A stretch of 64,000 bases of DNA from Rickettsiales bacterium (GCA_021156175.1 JAJNBL010000008.1:21206-85205), one strand, 5' to 3'; counted from the first letter of the stretch, positions 36,391-46,004 are shown. Translations and numbers: made by a program. The notes: a model not told the origin generated them from the letters alone.

Positions 36391-36410
36391 ATGACTTAGG
36401 TTCAAAAGAT

Positions 36411-36525
36411 ATAGTCGTTTCAATTTAAATTTCCCATGAAGCGAAAGTGTCGTTTTGAAAGCACCGCAGCGGAGCAGCATAAAGGGCATTTGCAGCCATG
36501 GGAAATTTAAAAGTGAAATGACTAT
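36411..36525. repeat. 115-bp imperfect palindrome before lptF
   Basis: Left arm 36411-36438 begins ATAGTCGTTTCA and ends TTTCCCATG; right arm 36497-36525 begins CATGGGAAATTT and ends GACTAT. They pair over about 28 bp with few mismatches. The 58-base centre has GCACCGCAGCGGAGC. Similar size and layout as the elements at 60670 and 62824, though its centre is diverged, so family membership is tentative. It ends 3 bases before the lptF start and so overlaps its translation-initiation region. Confidence 0.7.
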
Positions 36526-36528
36526 AGA

Positions 36529-37635
36529 ATGAATTGTTATACTCGCTACATCATCCGCAACCTCCTGGGCCCCACGATTGTGATTACGGTCACCTTAACG
36601 GGCATTATATGGCTGATCCGCTCGCTTTCTTTCCTTGCCCTTATCGTTAACAGAGGCGTGGGGTTCTTGGATTTCCTCTATATTTCTTTCCTGACGCTTC
36701 CCTCGCTCCTTCTGTTGATTCTTCCTGTTGCTCTTTTTTGTGGTGTGCTGTTTACCTACAACAAGCTGATTAATGAGAGCGAGCTGATCGTTTTAAACGG
36801 TGCAGGTTTAAGCCGTCTTGCTTTAGCCAAACCGGCGCTGATCGTCGCATTTGGAATCATGCTGTTTACCTATAGCATCGCACTTTACTTGCTGCCCACC
36901 TCTTACCGCGCATTTAAGGATACCCAATCCTACATTCGAAATAATTATGCCTCCGTGTTGTTGGAAGAAGGGGTGTTTAATTCACCGGTCAAAGGGCTTT
37001 CTGTGTATATTGATGAGCGCGGCGAAAACGGCATGGTGCGCGGAATTCTTGTGCATGATGGCAGAGACCCGAGTAACCCTGTCACGATGATGGCGGAAGA
37101 AGGTCGGCTGGTCCAAACGCCAAGTGGTCCACGGTTTGATCTCATCAACGGAAACCGTCAAGAAATCGGCCGTAGCAATGGACAATTATCGCTCCTGTAT
37201 TTCGATCAATACACGCTCGATATCAGCCTCTATGCAGGCAGTGCTGAAGTAAATCGTTGGCGGGAACCGCAAGAGCGTTATATCAATGAACTCTTCTCGC
37301 CCGATAGCAATCTCCCCGACGCATTCAAAAGCAAATTGCGCGCAGAAGGTCATCAACGCCTGACATGGCCGCTTTACACCATCGCATTGCCCCTAATTGC
37401 ACTGGCCTTCCTCCTTTCTGGCCAATTTAATCGAAGAGGACAATGGCGAAGAATTTTAAGTGCAGTCGGCATCTCTATCCTACTGGTCACGGGCACGATT
37501 GGGCTTGTGAATCTGATTGCAAAATATCCCATGGTGATACCGTTACTCTATATCGTATTGCTTCTGCCAATTGGAGGAAGTCTTTATGTGTTATGGCCCA
37601 ATTCACGGGCGTTGATGTCTCGATTGAAGGCTTAA
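36529..37635 (+). CDS. lptF: LPS export ABC transporter permease LptF
   Basis: 368 residues. LptB2FG permease subunit that extracts LPS from the inner membrane. N-terminal helix motif YIIRNLLGPTIVITVTLTGIIWLIRSL, six membrane helices in 3+3 arrangement (three in residues 12-125, three in 280-365), and a central periplasmic beta-jellyroll. The coupling-helix motif NELIVLNGAGLSRLALAKPAL (here NESELIVLNGAG) is present. lptG follows 7 bases downstream. lptA, lptB and lptC are not in the window. Confidence 0.93.
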   Translation: MNCYTRYIIRNLLGPTIVITVTLTGIIWLIRSLSFLALIVNRGVGFLDFLYISFLTLPSLLLLILPVALFCGVLFTYNKLINESELIVLNGAGLSRLALAKPALIVAFGIMLFTYSIALYLLPTSYRAFKDTQSYIRNNYASVLLEEGVFNSPVKGLSVYIDERGENGMVRGILVHDGRDPSNPVTMMAEEGRLVQTPSGPRFDLINGNRQEIGRSNGQLSLLYFDQYTLDISLYAGSAEVNRWREPQERYINELFSPDSNLPDAFKSKLRAEGHQRLTWPLYTIALPLIALAFLLSGQFNRRGQWRRILSAVGISILLVTGTIGLVNLIAKYPMVIPLLYIVLLLPIGGSLYVLWPNSRALMSRLKA

Positions 37636-37642
37636 GAAACGC

Positions 37643-38737
37643 ATGCGCATACCTTTTACTCTTTCGTTTTATATCGGACGTCACTTTCTTTTGAAGGTAG
37701 GCTTGGCGGTGGGCGTTATCGTTGCGCTTATTATCCTGACGGATGTGGTGGAACTGATCCGGCGATCCTCTGGAAAAGACGTGCCGTTTACCGTGGTCAT
37801 CGAAATGGCGTTGCTGAGGCTTCCTCGGGTGATACAGGAAATCCTGCCCTTTGGCGTGTTGTTTGGAGGCATCCTTGCTTTTACGCGCCTTACCCAAACC
37901 AATGAACTTATCATCGCACGGGCATCGGGTGTTTCGGCATGGCAATTTTTGGCACCGGCATTGATAAGTGCCTTCTTGCTTGGGATTCTCGTGATGACGA
38001 TTTTTAACCCGCTTTCTGCTGCCGTGTTCTCGCGATTTGAACGCTTAGAGAACCGCTTTCTTCGCGGACAAGAAAATACGCTCGCCGTTTCCTCAACCGG
38101 CATATGGCTCCGAGAAAGCAACCACGACACCGGCGAACGCTTGGTAATCCATGCATTGCATGTGTCACACGATAGCTCGGAACTGAGCGATGTTATGTTC
38201 CTCTTTAGCACCAAGAACCATTTTACTCATCGGATTGATGCAGAGCGCGCAAGGCTAAAAGCCGGTGCGTGGCATTTGGAGAAGGCGATTTATACGGCAC
38301 CGGATACGACCGCCGAACGCAAAGAAACCGCTGAACTCCCGACATCTATTGTCCAAGAACAGCTGCAAGACAGTTTTGCTTCGCCCGAAACCATCTCCTT
38401 CTGGGAACTGCCAGGCTTTATCCAAACTCTCCAGGATACGGGCTTCTCGGCATTACGACATCGTCTGCACTGGCATGCAATTTTGGTCAGTCCATTCCTC
38501 TTTTGCACGATGGTGATTATCGCCGCATCCGTTTCACTACGCCCACCACGTCAGGGAAAAGCGGGACTCATGATGGTCATGGGAATTATGATTGGCTTCC
38601 TGATTTACTATATGAAAGGGCTTGTCTCCGCGTTAGGAGAATCCGGCACAATTCCTGTTGCGCTCGCAGCATGGGTACCCGTCATCGTGAGCCTCGTGAT
38701 TGGGGTGGCCGTGATGCTTCATATTGAAGATGGTTAG
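37643..38737 (+). CDS. lptG: LPS export ABC transporter permease LptG
   Basis: 364 residues. Partner of LptF with the same architecture: membrane helices near 15-35, 55-75 and 100-120, a periplasmic domain, then three C-terminal helices (about 280-360). The coupling motif NELIIARASGVSAWQFLAPAL marks LptG. The two genes are separated by 7 bases. lptD comes next after about 106 bases, so the four-gene lptFGD-surA order is kept. Confidence 0.93.
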   Translation: MRIPFTLSFYIGRHFLLKVGLAVGVIVALIILTDVVELIRRSSGKDVPFTVVIEMALLRLPRVIQEILPFGVLFGGILAFTRLTQTNELIIARASGVSAWQFLAPALISAFLLGILVMTIFNPLSAAVFSRFERLENRFLRGQENTLAVSSTGIWLRESNHDTGERLVIHALHVSHDSSELSDVMFLFSTKNHFTHRIDAERARLKAGAWHLEKAIYTAPDTTAERKETAELPTSIVQEQLQDSFASPETISFWELPGFIQTLQDTGFSALRHRLHWHAILVSPFLFCTMVIIAASVSLRPPRQGKAGLMMVMGIMIGFLIYYMKGLVSALGESGTIPVALAAWVPVIVSLVIGVAVMLHIEDG

Positions 38738-38843
38738 AATTGAAGGAAATACTGGAAAAACTACACCACTGTGAGTATAGTCTCGGTATTGCATACTACT
38801 GCGATAGACAAACCAAGGCAAAAACTTAGCAAAGTATACTCTC

Positions 38844-40988
38844 ATGAAACGCACGTATGTGCCCTATTTCATTCTCCTTTTGTATTGCACCTTGCCGGGC
38901 CTGGCATTGAGTGCTGGTGCAAAGGTACAGAAAGTTACCGGGCCTGCGCATATCAAAGCACAATCTTTAAATTATAATAACGCTAGCCGCATTGCGACTG
39001 CGGTTGGCGATGTTGAAGTCACCCAAGAAGGACGGACATTATACGCTGACCAAGTCACCTATTATGCCGAAGAAGACCGCGTAATTGCGGAAGGAAATGT
39101 AAAGCTTGTCGAATCCACAGGGGATACGTTTTTCTCTGACCGCGTAGAGCTCACTGACCAGATGAAGCGAGGCGTAATCAACAGTTTAAGTGCCCGTTTT
39201 GTCGACGGTTCGAAGATGCAAGCTTCTATCGGCGAGCGCCTCAATGAAGATGTATTTAAGCTCGAAGAAGCCTCCTATACACCCTGTAAAGAATGTGACG
39301 ATGAAGGCAATGCGCATGCGCCTGTATGGCGGATACGCGCAAAGAATGTACGGCTGGATGAAGCGGAACAAACCGTTACCTACAAACATGCGCGCTTTGA
39401 ACTTTATGACGTACCGGTGCTCTACACTCCCTATTTCTCACATCCTACTCCGGGTGCTGATCGCAAAAGCGGATTCTTGACTCCCACCTACGGAACAAGT
39501 TCCACTTTAGGCACACGGGTTCGCCTTCCGTATTACTGGAATATTGCACAAGAAGCGGATGCTACAATCGCTCCCATTTTTACTACCGATGAAGGACCAA
39601 TCCTCACCAGCCAATTCCGCCATGCGACCGAACATGGACGTTATGAATTGTTAGGCAGTCTTACCAATCCTTATGCCGTCAATGAGCAGGGCGTGCGCGA
39701 GGAAGGACGCGATGTACGCGGACATATCGAGGGCTGGGGTCAGTTTAATTACGATCAAGGCGTGGAATGGGGATTCGAGGGCAAACGCTCTTCGGATGAT
39801 ACGTATCTTCGTCGTTACGAATTTGGGGATGAGGATGATCTCACTACCCGCCTTTATGGGCAGAAACTTGTCCGCCGGAATTATATCGTAGCGGAAGCGC
39901 TGTCCTTCCAAGGATTACATGCTGAGGATGACCCTGATACCACTCCGCTAGTGCTGCCACTTGTTTCTACGCATTATGAATTTCCCGCATCTGAAAGCGG
40001 CGCGCGGTTCTTTACCGATGGTAACGTGATGGCACTGACCCGCAATGAGGGCACGGAAAGCCGTCGTCTTTCAGTTACTGGCGGATGGGCAACGCCGTTC
40101 ATCTCCGATGGAGGACATGTCTTTGAAACCAAAACCACTTTGCGTGGGGATATATATTCGGTTGAGAATGTGGTCGTAGATCCCTCTAGCGAGGCCTATG
40201 ACGGCAATACCGGCCGGGCAATACCACAGATGGAGTTTGATTGGTCCTATCCGCTGATTCGCCGCTCCGAGGGTTATCGTATTACCATGCAGCCTGTCGC
40301 GAATGCTATCTTAAGCCCTTACGGCGGAAATCCGAATAAAATACCGAACGAAGATAGCCAGAATGTCGAAATTTCCGATGAGAACCTCTTTTCTCCAAAC
40401 CACTTTACCGGGCTTGACCGGGTAGAGGGTGGCCCGCGGGTGAACTATGGGTTACGCACCGGGTTCCATACGGACAGCGGCTATAACCTCAACACCCTTT
40501 TTGGTCAGAACTACCGTACACGAGAAGACAGCAACTTTTCTGAACGTACGGGGATGTCGGATAATTTCTCAGATTACGTCGGACGTGCAAGCTTTGATAT
40601 TGGATCGCCGTTTATGATCGGTTACCGCTTTCGGTTAGACGAGCAAGATTTCCAGGTGAATCGTCACGAAATATTTAGTAATATTAACTACGACCCGATT
40701 GCCATCAGTGCCGATTATCTCATGCTGGATGCAGAAGGGGTTGAGCCTAAAAGGGAAGAGATTTCAAGTGCTGTTGGCGTCAGACTTTCCCAACTTTGGC
40801 AAGTCCGTGCGACCGGCCGCCGTGATCTCACCGATGATGGGGGATGGATTGATACGGGCACAGACCTGATTTATACTGGAGATTGCGTGGATTACACCCT
40901 CTCTTGGTATCGTATATTTACCCGTGACCGGGATGTGGAACCTTCGACTTCTGTGACGTTCCAAGTATCACTCAAAAACCTACATTAA
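38844..40988 (+). CDS. lptD: LPS-assembly outer membrane protein LptD
   Basis: 714 residues, slightly shorter than many LptD proteins. The N-terminal signal peptide (about residues 1-25) is followed by the OstA/jellyroll domain (VGDVEVTQEGRTLYADQVTYY) and the beta-barrel (from about 210) with alternating aromatic strands and a C-terminal SVTFQVSLKNLH. Cysteines occur in TPCKECDD (loop, about residue 150) and CVDYTLSW near the end, compatible with the disulfide needed for maturation. Inserts LPS in the outer leaflet. surA follows 10 bases downstream. Confidence 0.93.
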   Translation: MKRTYVPYFILLLYCTLPGLALSAGAKVQKVTGPAHIKAQSLNYNNASRIATAVGDVEVTQEGRTLYADQVTYYAEEDRVIAEGNVKLVESTGDTFFSDRVELTDQMKRGVINSLSARFVDGSKMQASIGERLNEDVFKLEEASYTPCKECDDEGNAHAPVWRIRAKNVRLDEAEQTVTYKHARFELYDVPVLYTPYFSHPTPGADRKSGFLTPTYGTSSTLGTRVRLPYYWNIAQEADATIAPIFTTDEGPILTSQFRHATEHGRYELLGSLTNPYAVNEQGVREEGRDVRGHIEGWGQFNYDQGVEWGFEGKRSSDDTYLRRYEFGDEDDLTTRLYGQKLVRRNYIVAEALSFQGLHAEDDPDTTPLVLPLVSTHYEFPASESGARFFTDGNVMALTRNEGTESRRLSVTGGWATPFISDGGHVFETKTTLRGDIYSVENVVVDPSSEAYDGNTGRAIPQMEFDWSYPLIRRSEGYRITMQPVANAILSPYGGNPNKIPNEDSQNVEISDENLFSPNHFTGLDRVEGGPRVNYGLRTGFHTDSGYNLNTLFGQNYRTREDSNFSERTGMSDNFSDYVGRASFDIGSPFMIGYRFRLDEQDFQVNRHEIFSNINYDPIAISADYLMLDAEGVEPKREEISSAVGVRLSQLWQVRATGRRDLTDDGGWIDTGTDLIYTGDCVDYTLSWYRIFTRDRDVEPSTSVTFQVSLKNLH

Positions 40989-40998
40989 AAGTATTGCC

Positions 40999-42285
40999 AT
41001 GATGAAACGTATTGTAAGCTTCATATTACTTGCAGGGTGCTTAAGCGCACTATGCCTACCACTTGCCCATGCCGAGGCTGGCTATGCGATTGCTGCCATC
41101 GTGGATGATGAAGTAATCTCAAAACGCGATGTCGAGCAACGTCTTCGTATGGCTTTGGCCGCATCGGGAGGCGCTTCATCGGAAAAAAATATCCAAACCT
41201 TGCTCCCGCAAATCATTCGCGTGATGGTGGATGAAAAGCTTTATACACAAGAAGCAAATCGCCTGGGGCTACAAGTTACCGATAAAGATGTCGAGTACGC
41301 AATGGGCTCGTTAGAAAAACAAAACGGATTACCTGCGGGAAGTTTTCCTTCCTTTTTGCAAGCCAGGAACGTACCTAAAGATTCGTTTACCGAACAATTA
41401 AAGGCACAAATCGCGTGGAATAAAGTGCTTGCCCGCAAAGTCCGTCCGCAAGTGACCGTAAGCGAATCAGAGATCGACCAAGAACTACAGCATCTCCTTA
41501 CACAAAATACGTCGGAGCGCGTGTTCATTTCAGAAATTCTTCTGCCTATTGAAGATGCTTCCCCTACAGCGGTACGCGAAGCGGCTATTAGCCTCTCACA
41601 GCAATTGAAGAACGGTGCATCGTTTGAATCCCTTGCGCGCCAATTCTCACGCAGCAGCACCGCTGCCGATGGCGGAAAAATTGGATGGGTGGAAACCCGT
41701 CAACTTTCTACTGAACTCCGTGCTGGTGTTGCAGGTATTGCCGAGGGGGGCATCAGTGACCCGATTTCCACTCCAAATGGCTACGCGATTGTCAAAGTGC
41801 ATGAACGTAAAACCTCGTCAGATGATGGCACACAAGCCAAAGAAAATATCAAAGTAACGATGAAACAAATTTTTGTTCCATTTGCTTCCGATAAAGCGGA
41901 CCGCGCGAGAATCGAAAAAACCCGTGAATCGCTTCAGAATATCCGTGGACAGATGACCGATTGTGGCGTGGTAGAATCCCTTGCTCCTCGCGTAAAAGGA
42001 GGTGCAAAAACAGATACCATCACCAGCGTGATTAAAGAACTCCATCCGGAAGTTCGTGCGGTAGTGCGCGATCTCGACGTCAACCGCCCAAGCCCGGTGA
42101 TCCAAACGTCCATGGGGCTGCATCTTTTTATGGTTTGCGAAAAAGAGATTCCTTCTGCACTCAAAGCCCAACTGCCTGAGCGCCAAGAGGTACGTGAACG
42201 TTTGATTGAACAGAAAGTTTCGGTTAAAGCGCGGCGCTATTTACGCGATTTGCGTCGGAATGCATTTGTAGAAATACGCAGCTAA
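40999..42285 (+). CDS. surA: periplasmic chaperone/peptidyl-prolyl isomerase SurA
   Basis: 428 residues. Signal peptide (1-25, ILLAGCLSALCLPLAHAEA), then SurA N-domain (VVDDEVISKRDVEQRLRMAL, LDEKLYTQEANRLGL), one clear parvulin domain (FISEILLPIED ... GKIGWVETRQL ... ISDPISTPNGYAIVKVHE) and a second, weaker parvulin-like region (MKQIFVPFASDKAD ... SPVIQTSMGLHLFMVCEK). Chaperone for outer membrane proteins including LptD. Two adjacent starts (ATG at 40999 and 41002). Its stop overlaps the rsmA ATG by one base (TAATG). Confidence 0.93.
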   Translation: MMKRIVSFILLAGCLSALCLPLAHAEAGYAIAAIVDDEVISKRDVEQRLRMALAASGGASSEKNIQTLLPQIIRVMVDEKLYTQEANRLGLQVTDKDVEYAMGSLEKQNGLPAGSFPSFLQARNVPKDSFTEQLKAQIAWNKVLARKVRPQVTVSESEIDQELQHLLTQNTSERVFISEILLPIEDASPTAVREAAISLSQQLKNGASFESLARQFSRSSTAADGGKIGWVETRQLSTELRAGVAGIAEGGISDPISTPNGYAIVKVHERKTSSDDGTQAKENIKVTMKQIFVPFASDKADRARIEKTRESLQNIRGQMTDCGVVESLAPRVKGGAKTDTITSVIKELHPEVRAVVRDLDVNRPSPVIQTSMGLHLFMVCEKEIPSALKAQLPERQEVRERLIEQKVSVKARRYLRDLRRNAFVEIRS

Positions 42286-43154
42286 TGGATCATCATTCCT
42301 CTCTTGTATCCCGCCTGGATAGCCTTCCTCCGCTCAGGAAAATCATTGAGCATTATAAGATTGCTCCTGAAAAGAAGCTTGGCCAAAATTTCCTCTTTGA
42401 TCAAAACCTCACTGACCGTATCGCGCGCGAAGCAGGAAATTTAACCAACACGACCGTGATCGAAATCGGCCCAGGCCCTGGCGGGCTAACCCGCTCACTC
42501 TTACGTGCAGGCGCTACGCGCATCATCGCGGTAGAGCGTGACCCGCGCTGCCTTGAAGCGTTAAATGCGCTTGCATCTATCGCAGACGGACGTTTACAGA
42601 TTATCGAAGCGGATGCCCTGACGATTGACGAAAGCTCGTTGATTGAAAAGGGAGAGAAGGCGACGATTGTCTCGAATCTTCCTTATAACATTGGCACGGT
42701 ATTACTGTTTAAGTGGCTGGAGAAAATTGAACTCTTTGACCATTTTGTGCTGATGTTCCAGAAGGAAGTTGCCGATCGCATCACCGCCCATCCCAGCACG
42801 AAGGCGTATGGACGGCTTTCCGTGATGTGCCAGTGGTTATGCGACACAAGACGCTGTTTTGATATTTCCCCTCAGGCCTTTGTGCCGCCGCCGAAAATTA
42901 CCTCAACCGTGGTGCATTTAACGCCACGCACAAAACGTTTGGTGGCAGAATATGAATGCTTGGAAACCGTTTGCGAGATGACCTTTAACCAACGCAGAAA
43001 AATGCTGCGGGCGAGCTTAAAACAACGGGTTCCTGATCCTGAGCAACTGCTGGCCGCGGCCGCTATCGCACCGGAGAAACGTCCTGAAGCATTAACCGTG
43101 GAAGAATTTTGCCGGTTGGCAGAGGCGTATCGTCATAGCCTGCGCATGGAATAA
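42285..43154 (+). CDS. rsmA: 16S rRNA (A1518/A1519-N6)-dimethyltransferase RsmA/KsgA
   Basis: 289 residues. Dimethylates A1518 and A1519 near the 3' end of 16S rRNA. Motifs: KKLGQNFLFDQ, SAM-binding IEIGPGPGGLTRSLL, and SNLPYNIGT (the catalytic NLPY). The start overlaps the surA stop. pdxA, which often sits between surA and rsmA in Proteobacteria, is absent here. The 3' end overlaps the convergent ABC gene by 22 bases. Confidence 0.96.
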   Translation: MDHHSSLVSRLDSLPPLRKIIEHYKIAPEKKLGQNFLFDQNLTDRIAREAGNLTNTTVIEIGPGPGGLTRSLLRAGATRIIAVERDPRCLEALNALASIADGRLQIIEADALTIDESSLIEKGEKATIVSNLPYNIGTVLLFKWLEKIELFDHFVLMFQKEVADRITAHPSTKAYGRLSVMCQWLCDTRRCFDISPQAFVPPPKITSTVVHLTPRTKRLVAEYECLETVCEMTFNQRRKMLRASLKQRVPDPEQLLAAAAIAPEKRPEALTVEEFCRLAEAYRHSLRME

Positions 43155-43921
43155 ATACCTTCTGAAGAAATCGACAATCCAATATTCGCATCAAATAACG
43201 CGGAAAGATTTTGTTCCGTCAGCACGTCTTCTTTTTTCCCAAACTTCATTATTTTTCCGTCTTTAATCAGCAATACTTTTTTGATTTCAGGAATAATTTC
43301 TTCCAGATGATGGGTCACGAGCAGGACGGTCGTATCGGGAATAATTCGTTTTAAAAACTGCAGAAACTCATATTGGGCAGAAATATCGAGCCCGGATGTC
43401 GGCTCATCAAGCAGCACCAACTGCGGTGTTAGCACCATCGCGCGGGCAATCAAAACTTTACGCAATTGCCCCGTCGAGAGCTCATTAATGGAACGGTCCT
43501 GCATTCCCTCAAGCTGCAGTTTCTCTAACACACTCTGCGTCATTGCGCGTTCTTTTTTTGTCACAGCATCATCACCATAAAAACCGTACGTCCCAAAGAA
43601 CGAAGATGCCACCGCATCGAAAATGCTTAGCGGAGCAGCACCCAAAAGATTTTCCGAAAATTTTGGTGAAATCAAAGAAATTGCGCGGCGAAGATCGAAC
43701 ATGCTCCAATCGTCTCGCCCTAGGATTTTGATTTCAGGTTTCTCCCCTTCATAACACGAGGGATAAAGTTCTTTCGTTAGCAGGCGGATGAAGGTGGATT
43801 TTCCTGAACCGTTTGGGCCAAGAATGGCAGTATGTTCAAAACGCCCAACATGCAAAGAGAAATCCGAAAGGATCTTTTTGGAAAGATAAACGTTGCAATG
43901 ATTAATCTCGATAATATCCAT
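43133..43921 (-). CDS. orphan ABC transporter ATP-binding protein
   Basis: 262 residues. Single ABC domain with Walker A LGPNGSGKSTFIRL, Q-loop region, signature LSTGQLRKVLIARA (a variant, LSTGQ in place of LSGGQ), Walker B LVLLDEPTSGLD and switch histidine LLVTHH. The DDWSMFDLRRAISLISPKFSENL stretch resembles the ModF/YlmA type, stand-alone ATPases, not importer subunits. No permease or binding protein is adjacent. Overlaps the rsmA 3' end by 22 bases on the opposite strand. Function unknown. Confidence 0.85.
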   Translation of the reverse strand: MDIIEINHCNVYLSKKILSDFSLHVGRFEHTAILGPNGSGKSTFIRLLTKELYPSCYEGEKPEIKILGRDDWSMFDLRRAISLISPKFSENLLGAAPLSIFDAVASSFFGTYGFYGDDAVTKKERAMTQSVLEKLQLEGMQDRSINELSTGQLRKVLIARAMVLTPQLVLLDEPTSGLDISAQYEFLQFLKRIIPDTTVLLVTHHLEEIIPEIKKVLLIKDGKIMKFGKKEDVLTEQNLSALFDANIGLSISSEGIYSMRRL

Positions 43922-43961
43922 TATCTATCCCTACTACTGCTCGCAGCCTATGTCGACAGGA

Positions 43962-44876
43962 TTAGTATTCAGGATTATAGACGCGGTTACCACCATCTTC
44001 GAGATGTAAGTCCAGCACCCGGTTACAGCGTTGGATGAGCGATGCCGGAGCGCTTGCTTCCAGGATTTCTTCATAACTTACGCTCACTGTCAATCCTACT
44101 TGCTTACGCCCGGTCAACAGGAACGGTGCCTTGGCCATACTCACACAAATACGATTCGCGACCGTTTTAGCACTGTCCCTCGGACACTCAAATAACACGA
44201 CACCAAAACGCCCCTGGCCTAAATAGACCAGTGCATCGTCCGTCCGGCACGATTCAATACAACGTTGACCGATTGCCGTAATAAGCTCATTGCGAAGCAA
44301 TAATTCCTCTGGCAGAACGGCTTTAGGGTTATCAATCATCACCACCACCACACTTGATTCCATCGTATGGAGTTTGTGGATATGATTGACCGTTAGGCCT
44401 AGGATTTTCTCCAGCGCAGGAGCAGCGGAAAGTCTTATGTTTTCATCAATATTGGCTTCTAACGTATCTTTGACTTCGTCATAAAATACCTTGCGCGTTC
44501 GATCGCGAAGCAGCAGTTCAAACGAGGGGTTCTTAGAATCTTGAGAAGCAATCGGAAACACCTTCACGACCAACGGAAGCGCCATTCCAGGTTTGGTCAA
44601 TATTTTGAAATTTCTCATCTTCCCGAGGATTGCGTAAATATCATTTCCCGCCTCTTCATAATCGAGATAACTCTCCAGATCCTCGGTTACGTCAGGCGGA
44701 AGAATGGAAAATAGGGATTGGCCGCGCAGTTCCCCATTCTGGTAGCCTAAAAGCTTTTCCGCTCCTGTATTAAGCCCCTGTATTTCAATATCCTGTTCAC
44801 CGTTATTCTGCCGTATTGCGACAACCGCGTCGTTCTTACGACTTGCAGAAACAGCTATCAGTTTTCCTCCGACCAT
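43962..44876 (-). CDS. PAS domain plus degenerate GGDEF-like domain protein
   Basis: 304 residues. N-terminal PAS domain (LNTGAEKLLGYQNGELRGQSLFSILPP is the classic PAS core, about 34-60). After a linker, a GGDEF-like fold (about 150-300) ending in QVGLTVSVSYEE; the position of the GGDEF motif reads LGQGRFGVVL, so the catalytic signature is lost and cyclic-di-GMP synthesis is unlikely. No membrane segment. It lies just downstream of fliP (same strand), suggesting a sensory or regulatory link to the flagellum, but that is inferred. No EAL domain. Confidence 0.65.
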   Translation of the reverse strand: MVGGKLIAVSASRKNDAVVAIRQNNGEQDIEIQGLNTGAEKLLGYQNGELRGQSLFSILPPDVTEDLESYLDYEEAGNDIYAILGKMRNFKILTKPGMALPLVVKVFPIASQDSKNPSFELLLRDRTRKVFYDEVKDTLEANIDENIRLSAAPALEKILGLTVNHIHKLHTMESSVVVVMIDNPKAVLPEELLLRNELITAIGQRCIESCRTDDALVYLGQGRFGVVLFECPRDSAKTVANRICVSMAKAPFLLTGRKQVGLTVSVSYEEILEASAPASLIQRCNRVLDLHLEDGGNRVYNPEY

Positions 44877-44944
44877 ATCCTAACCTTTTACCTGCCCTAT
44901 GCTGACATTGTATGAAGATATTTCTTTAGAAGTGGTTAATCTTG

Positions 44945-45682
44945 TTATCCGAAGCTCTTTACCAGCGATCCCACAATCATATTCCACCCATCAATCAACA
45001 CAAAGAAAATGAGCTTGAACGGCAAGGAAATCACGACCGGCGGGAGCATCATCATACCCATTGCCATCAACGTAGATGCTACCATCATATCAATGATAAG
45101 GAAGGGAATAAAGACAAGAAATCCGATCTCAAACGCGCGGCGCAATTCACTGATCATAAATGCCGGAATCAGGGTTTTGATGCTCACTTCTTCTGGCTTC
45201 TCAGGTTTTTTCTCGCCAGAAAGTTCGATAAACAGTGCCAAATCCTTTTCGCGCACTTGTTTTAGCATAAAATCTTTAAAAGGCTGGACAGTCGGTGCGA
45301 GCGCCTGTTCCTCGGTGATCTTTCCCTCCATCAATGGCTTAATCCCGTCAGCATAGGATTTTTCCATGGCTGGCATCATAATAAAAAGCGTGAGGAATAA
45401 CGCGAGACTGATCAGAACCGGGTTTGGCGGCGTTTGCTGCAAACCCATCGCACTTCGTAAGAAAGAAAGCACGATAATTATCCGGGTGAAAGACGTCACC
45501 ATCACCAATATTGAGGGTGCAAGGCTCAATACGGTAATCAGCGCAACCAGCTGGACAATGCGCGACGTACCTGTCCCTCCGCCTTCGCCGAGGTTAATAT
45601 TAATCTCCTGTGCATTGACCCACTGTGGCACTGCCAGGAACAATAGAAACACTCCCCATGAAAGGAAACGGTTATTGACCAT
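44945..45682 (-). CDS. fliP: flagellar export-apparatus protein FliP
   Basis: 245 residues. Core channel protein of the flagellar type III export gate, in the inner membrane. N-terminal signal sequence, then LSLAPSILVMVTSFTRIIIVLSFLRSAMGLQQTPPNPVLISLALFLTLFIMMP and C-terminal LIPAFMISELRRAFEIGFLVFIPFLIIDMMVASTLMAMGMMMLPP, which are the family signatures. The gene overlaps the fliO end by 11 bases, so the pair is coupled. fliQ and fliR are not adjacent. Confidence 0.97.
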   Translation of the reverse strand: MVNNRFLSWGVFLLFLAVPQWVNAQEININLGEGGGTGTSRIVQLVALITVLSLAPSILVMVTSFTRIIIVLSFLRSAMGLQQTPPNPVLISLALFLTLFIMMPAMEKSYADGIKPLMEGKITEEQALAPTVQPFKDFMLKQVREKDLALFIELSGEKKPEKPEEVSIKTLIPAFMISELRRAFEIGFLVFIPFLIIDMMVASTLMAMGMMMLPPVVISLPFKLIFFVLIDGWNMIVGSLVKSFG

Positions 45683-46001
45683 CGCTTTGTACCTCCTCTA
45701 CTCGAAGCGGAACAGTTTCTGATGACACAACACTGCAAGCTATCCCCGATTCAATAATCACGGGACGTTCCCCCCCCACCAGCAACAAATGCTCCACATT
45801 ATCGCGCCGTATCAGCACAAGTTTGCGTTTTGGATCAAGCATACGGATTTCCTCAATGCTCAGGCGCCGTTTACTCCCCATTGTTTTTCGTAGGCCCATC
45901 CCATCGAGCCCATATTTCTTGGCAAGCACCGCGGCGATACCAATCAACCCCAATACAAATATAAGCGACAACAGCGCCTGGAATAATTCCCCCATTCCCA
46001 T
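45672..46001 (-). CDS. fliO: flagellar biosynthetic protein FliO
   Basis: 109 residues. One membrane helix (about 5-27, LFQALLSLIFVLGLIGIAAVLA), a soluble cytosolic domain (KRRLSIEEIRMLDPKRKLVLIRRDNVEHLLLVGGERPVIIESGI). FliO proteins assist assembly of the FliP ring. It lies between a small unrecognised gene and fliP and overlaps fliP by 11 bases. Confidence 0.85.
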   Translation of the reverse strand: MGMGELFQALLSLIFVLGLIGIAAVLAKKYGLDGMGLRKTMGSKRRLSIEEIRMLDPKRKLVLIRRDNVEHLLLVGGERPVIIESGIACSVVSSETVPLRVEEVQSDGQ

Positions 46002-46004
46002 GCT

